Assembly: GCA_036897095.1 (NCBI GenBank)
Contig: JAYMSP010000924.1
Span: 1-38,911 of the forward strand
DNA length: 38,911 bases
Reading direction: 5' to 3'
From: Plantago elongata
Lineage: Eukaryota; Streptophyta; Magnoliopsida; Lamiales; Plantaginaceae
Of the stretch, positions 38,141 to 38,911 are shown piece after piece. Under the pieces are notes generated by a model. The model did not search any database, had not been told where the DNA came from, and saw only the letters and a list, made by a program, of their open reading frames with translations. Position 1 is the stretch's first letter; every line of letters begins with the position of its first letter. Both the position numbers and the translations under genes were made by a program.

Positions 38141-38811
38141 TGAAAGTGTAGAATGTTGCATGAACTGTTGCACCAACAGTCAATCTAACATCATTTGTTC
38201 AACATATTGTACTTTGCAGGATTATGGACTCTACTGTTTAATTACCATTCTTCACTAACAATTATCTAGTTTCAAGTGTGTTTTAGTCTTTTTTTTCATG
38301 CATGAGTCTTTTTATATCAAGAGAGACACTAAAGAAATCGTATCTCAACAAGATATCAAGATCAGTTGGTTCTTGGAGTGAACAAGAAGCAAAGGACTCT
38401 TGGCAGTTGAGATTTTGTGGACTCCTGAAGCTAATGATAAGCAATAAAATCCATGGGCTTGATCCGGTAAGATTGAACACCTATATATACAAGATCGAGC
38501 TCATTGTGAAGAGGACTTCGTGAAAAGCAAGAACTCATTGTCATAGCATAGATACTCTTCACGTTTACTAGTCTTTGAAATCTTCTAGCTAGGTCTTCTA
38601 GATAGATAGATTGAGAATAGGGTTTTTCTATTCTGACTAGTATTTTGTGGTTCAAGGTCTCTTGAATCTTTTTGTACATCCATTGCTTATTTTATTGGAT
38701 ATTTACCGAGAGGCTTCGGCAGGTATATATTATATACCTGCTAAAATTATTTGCGTTGATGTTCTGTTTATTTCCACTGCTTTGTTACATACTCTGTTAT
38801 TTGCACCAACA
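38141..38811 (+). repeat. Copia 3' LTR, truncated at 671 bp
   Basis: It aligns with 32621-33293 of the 5' LTR. TATA (ctatatatacaag, about 38482) and the 23-bp palindrome (about 38719-38741) are conserved. It stops after caccaaca, where the 5' LTR has about 62 more bases. At that point another LTR begins. Confidence 0.92.
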
Positions 38812-38911
38812 TGTTGGAATTTATGAAGAAAAGAATTAGTAAACTATGCCTTGTGGGGTATGTTTTCTATGAGACTACTTCTTAATTATTCGTTAATTAA
38901 GTGATTAAAAT
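38812..38911 (+). mobile_element. Start of another LTR retrotransposon inserted into the copia 3' LTR
   Basis: TGTTGGAATTTATGAAG is a typical LTR start, and it begins exactly where the 3' LTR stops matching its partner. The five bases before it, caaca, would be the target duplication. Only the first 100 bases are in the window, so the family cannot be named. Confidence 0.55.

Larger units (their letters stand above)
32621..38811 (+). mobile_element. Sirevirus-type Ty1/copia retrotransposon, plus strand, internally deleted
   Basis: The order is 5' LTR (32621-33355), primer-binding site, gag, protease and integrase remnants, reverse transcriptase, RNase H, a 1.4-kb noncoding 3' region with several purine tracts, final polypurine tract, and 3' LTR (38141-38811, cut off). 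LTRs begin TGAAAGTG. By eye the two LTRs differ at roughly one base in ten, so the insertion is not recent. The protein order (RT after integrase) is that of Ty1/copia. It inserted into ORF1 of the minus-strand LINE. No target duplication can be checked because the 3' LTR end is missing. Confidence 0.9.

Noticed and set aside
37920..38258. Open frame of 112 codons with a hydrophobic, signal-like start
   Set aside because: It crosses from the noncoding 3' region over the polypurine tract into the 3' LTR, so it is a chance frame and not an envelope-like gene.

Overview
This window looks like intergenic, transposon-packed DNA from a flowering plant. The evidence is the set of plant TE lineages present: Sirevirus-type Ty1/copia elements, a Tekay-type Ty3/gypsy LTR, two plant L1-type LINEs, an En/Spm (CACTA) element, hAT elements with 8-bp target duplications, and Stowaway-like MITEs with TA duplications. 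The composition is AT-rich, and short AT-rich introns lie between GT and AG sites. A eudicot is likely; anything narrower is a guess. I found no intact host gene, rRNA, tRNA or CRISPR array. Almost every coding stretch is a decayed TE protein with stops and frameshifts.

Layout, left to right. 1-413 is the 5' end of a minus-strand copia element (primer-binding site plus a 232-bp LTR), next to a promoter or first-exon-like segment (414-722). 723-2200 is AT-rich DNA with small repeat fragments. 2201-2987 is a long inverted-repeat (foldback) element cut off by a Tekay-like LTR (2988 to about 4450) that carries an exact 78-bp internal duplication. About 4450-15545 is a broken CACTA element. It has two copies of the transposase-associated domain at its 5' side, the C-terminal transposase exons at its 3' side and a proper 3' terminus at 15545. 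The transposase core is missing and is replaced by the 3' half of a copia element: a phase-0 exon array, a coiled-coil extra ORF, a polypurine tract and a 1.42-kb 3' LTR.

15546-17470 is repeat debris. About 17470-24149 is a plus-strand L1 LINE with ORF1, ORF2 and a 3' UTR. 24165-24830 holds two MITEs, one nested in another repeat. 25328-26076 is a hAT element. About 26160-32620 is a second, minus-strand L1 LINE that ends in an RNase H domain. A 1,048-bp hAT element (26605-27652) splits it and carries a captured fragment of a host PB1-domain gene. 32621-38811 is a plus-strand Sirevirus-type copia element inserted into ORF1 of that LINE, and its 3' LTR is itself cut by another LTR element starting at 38812.

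The parts do not form a pathway; they record successive nested insertions and deletions. The two observations most worth follow-up are the PB1 gene fragment inside the hAT element (27273-27425, minus strand) and the array of about eleven short hairpins in a CACTA transposase intron (13566-13908), whose stems change in a compensatory way around a near-constant 8-base loop.
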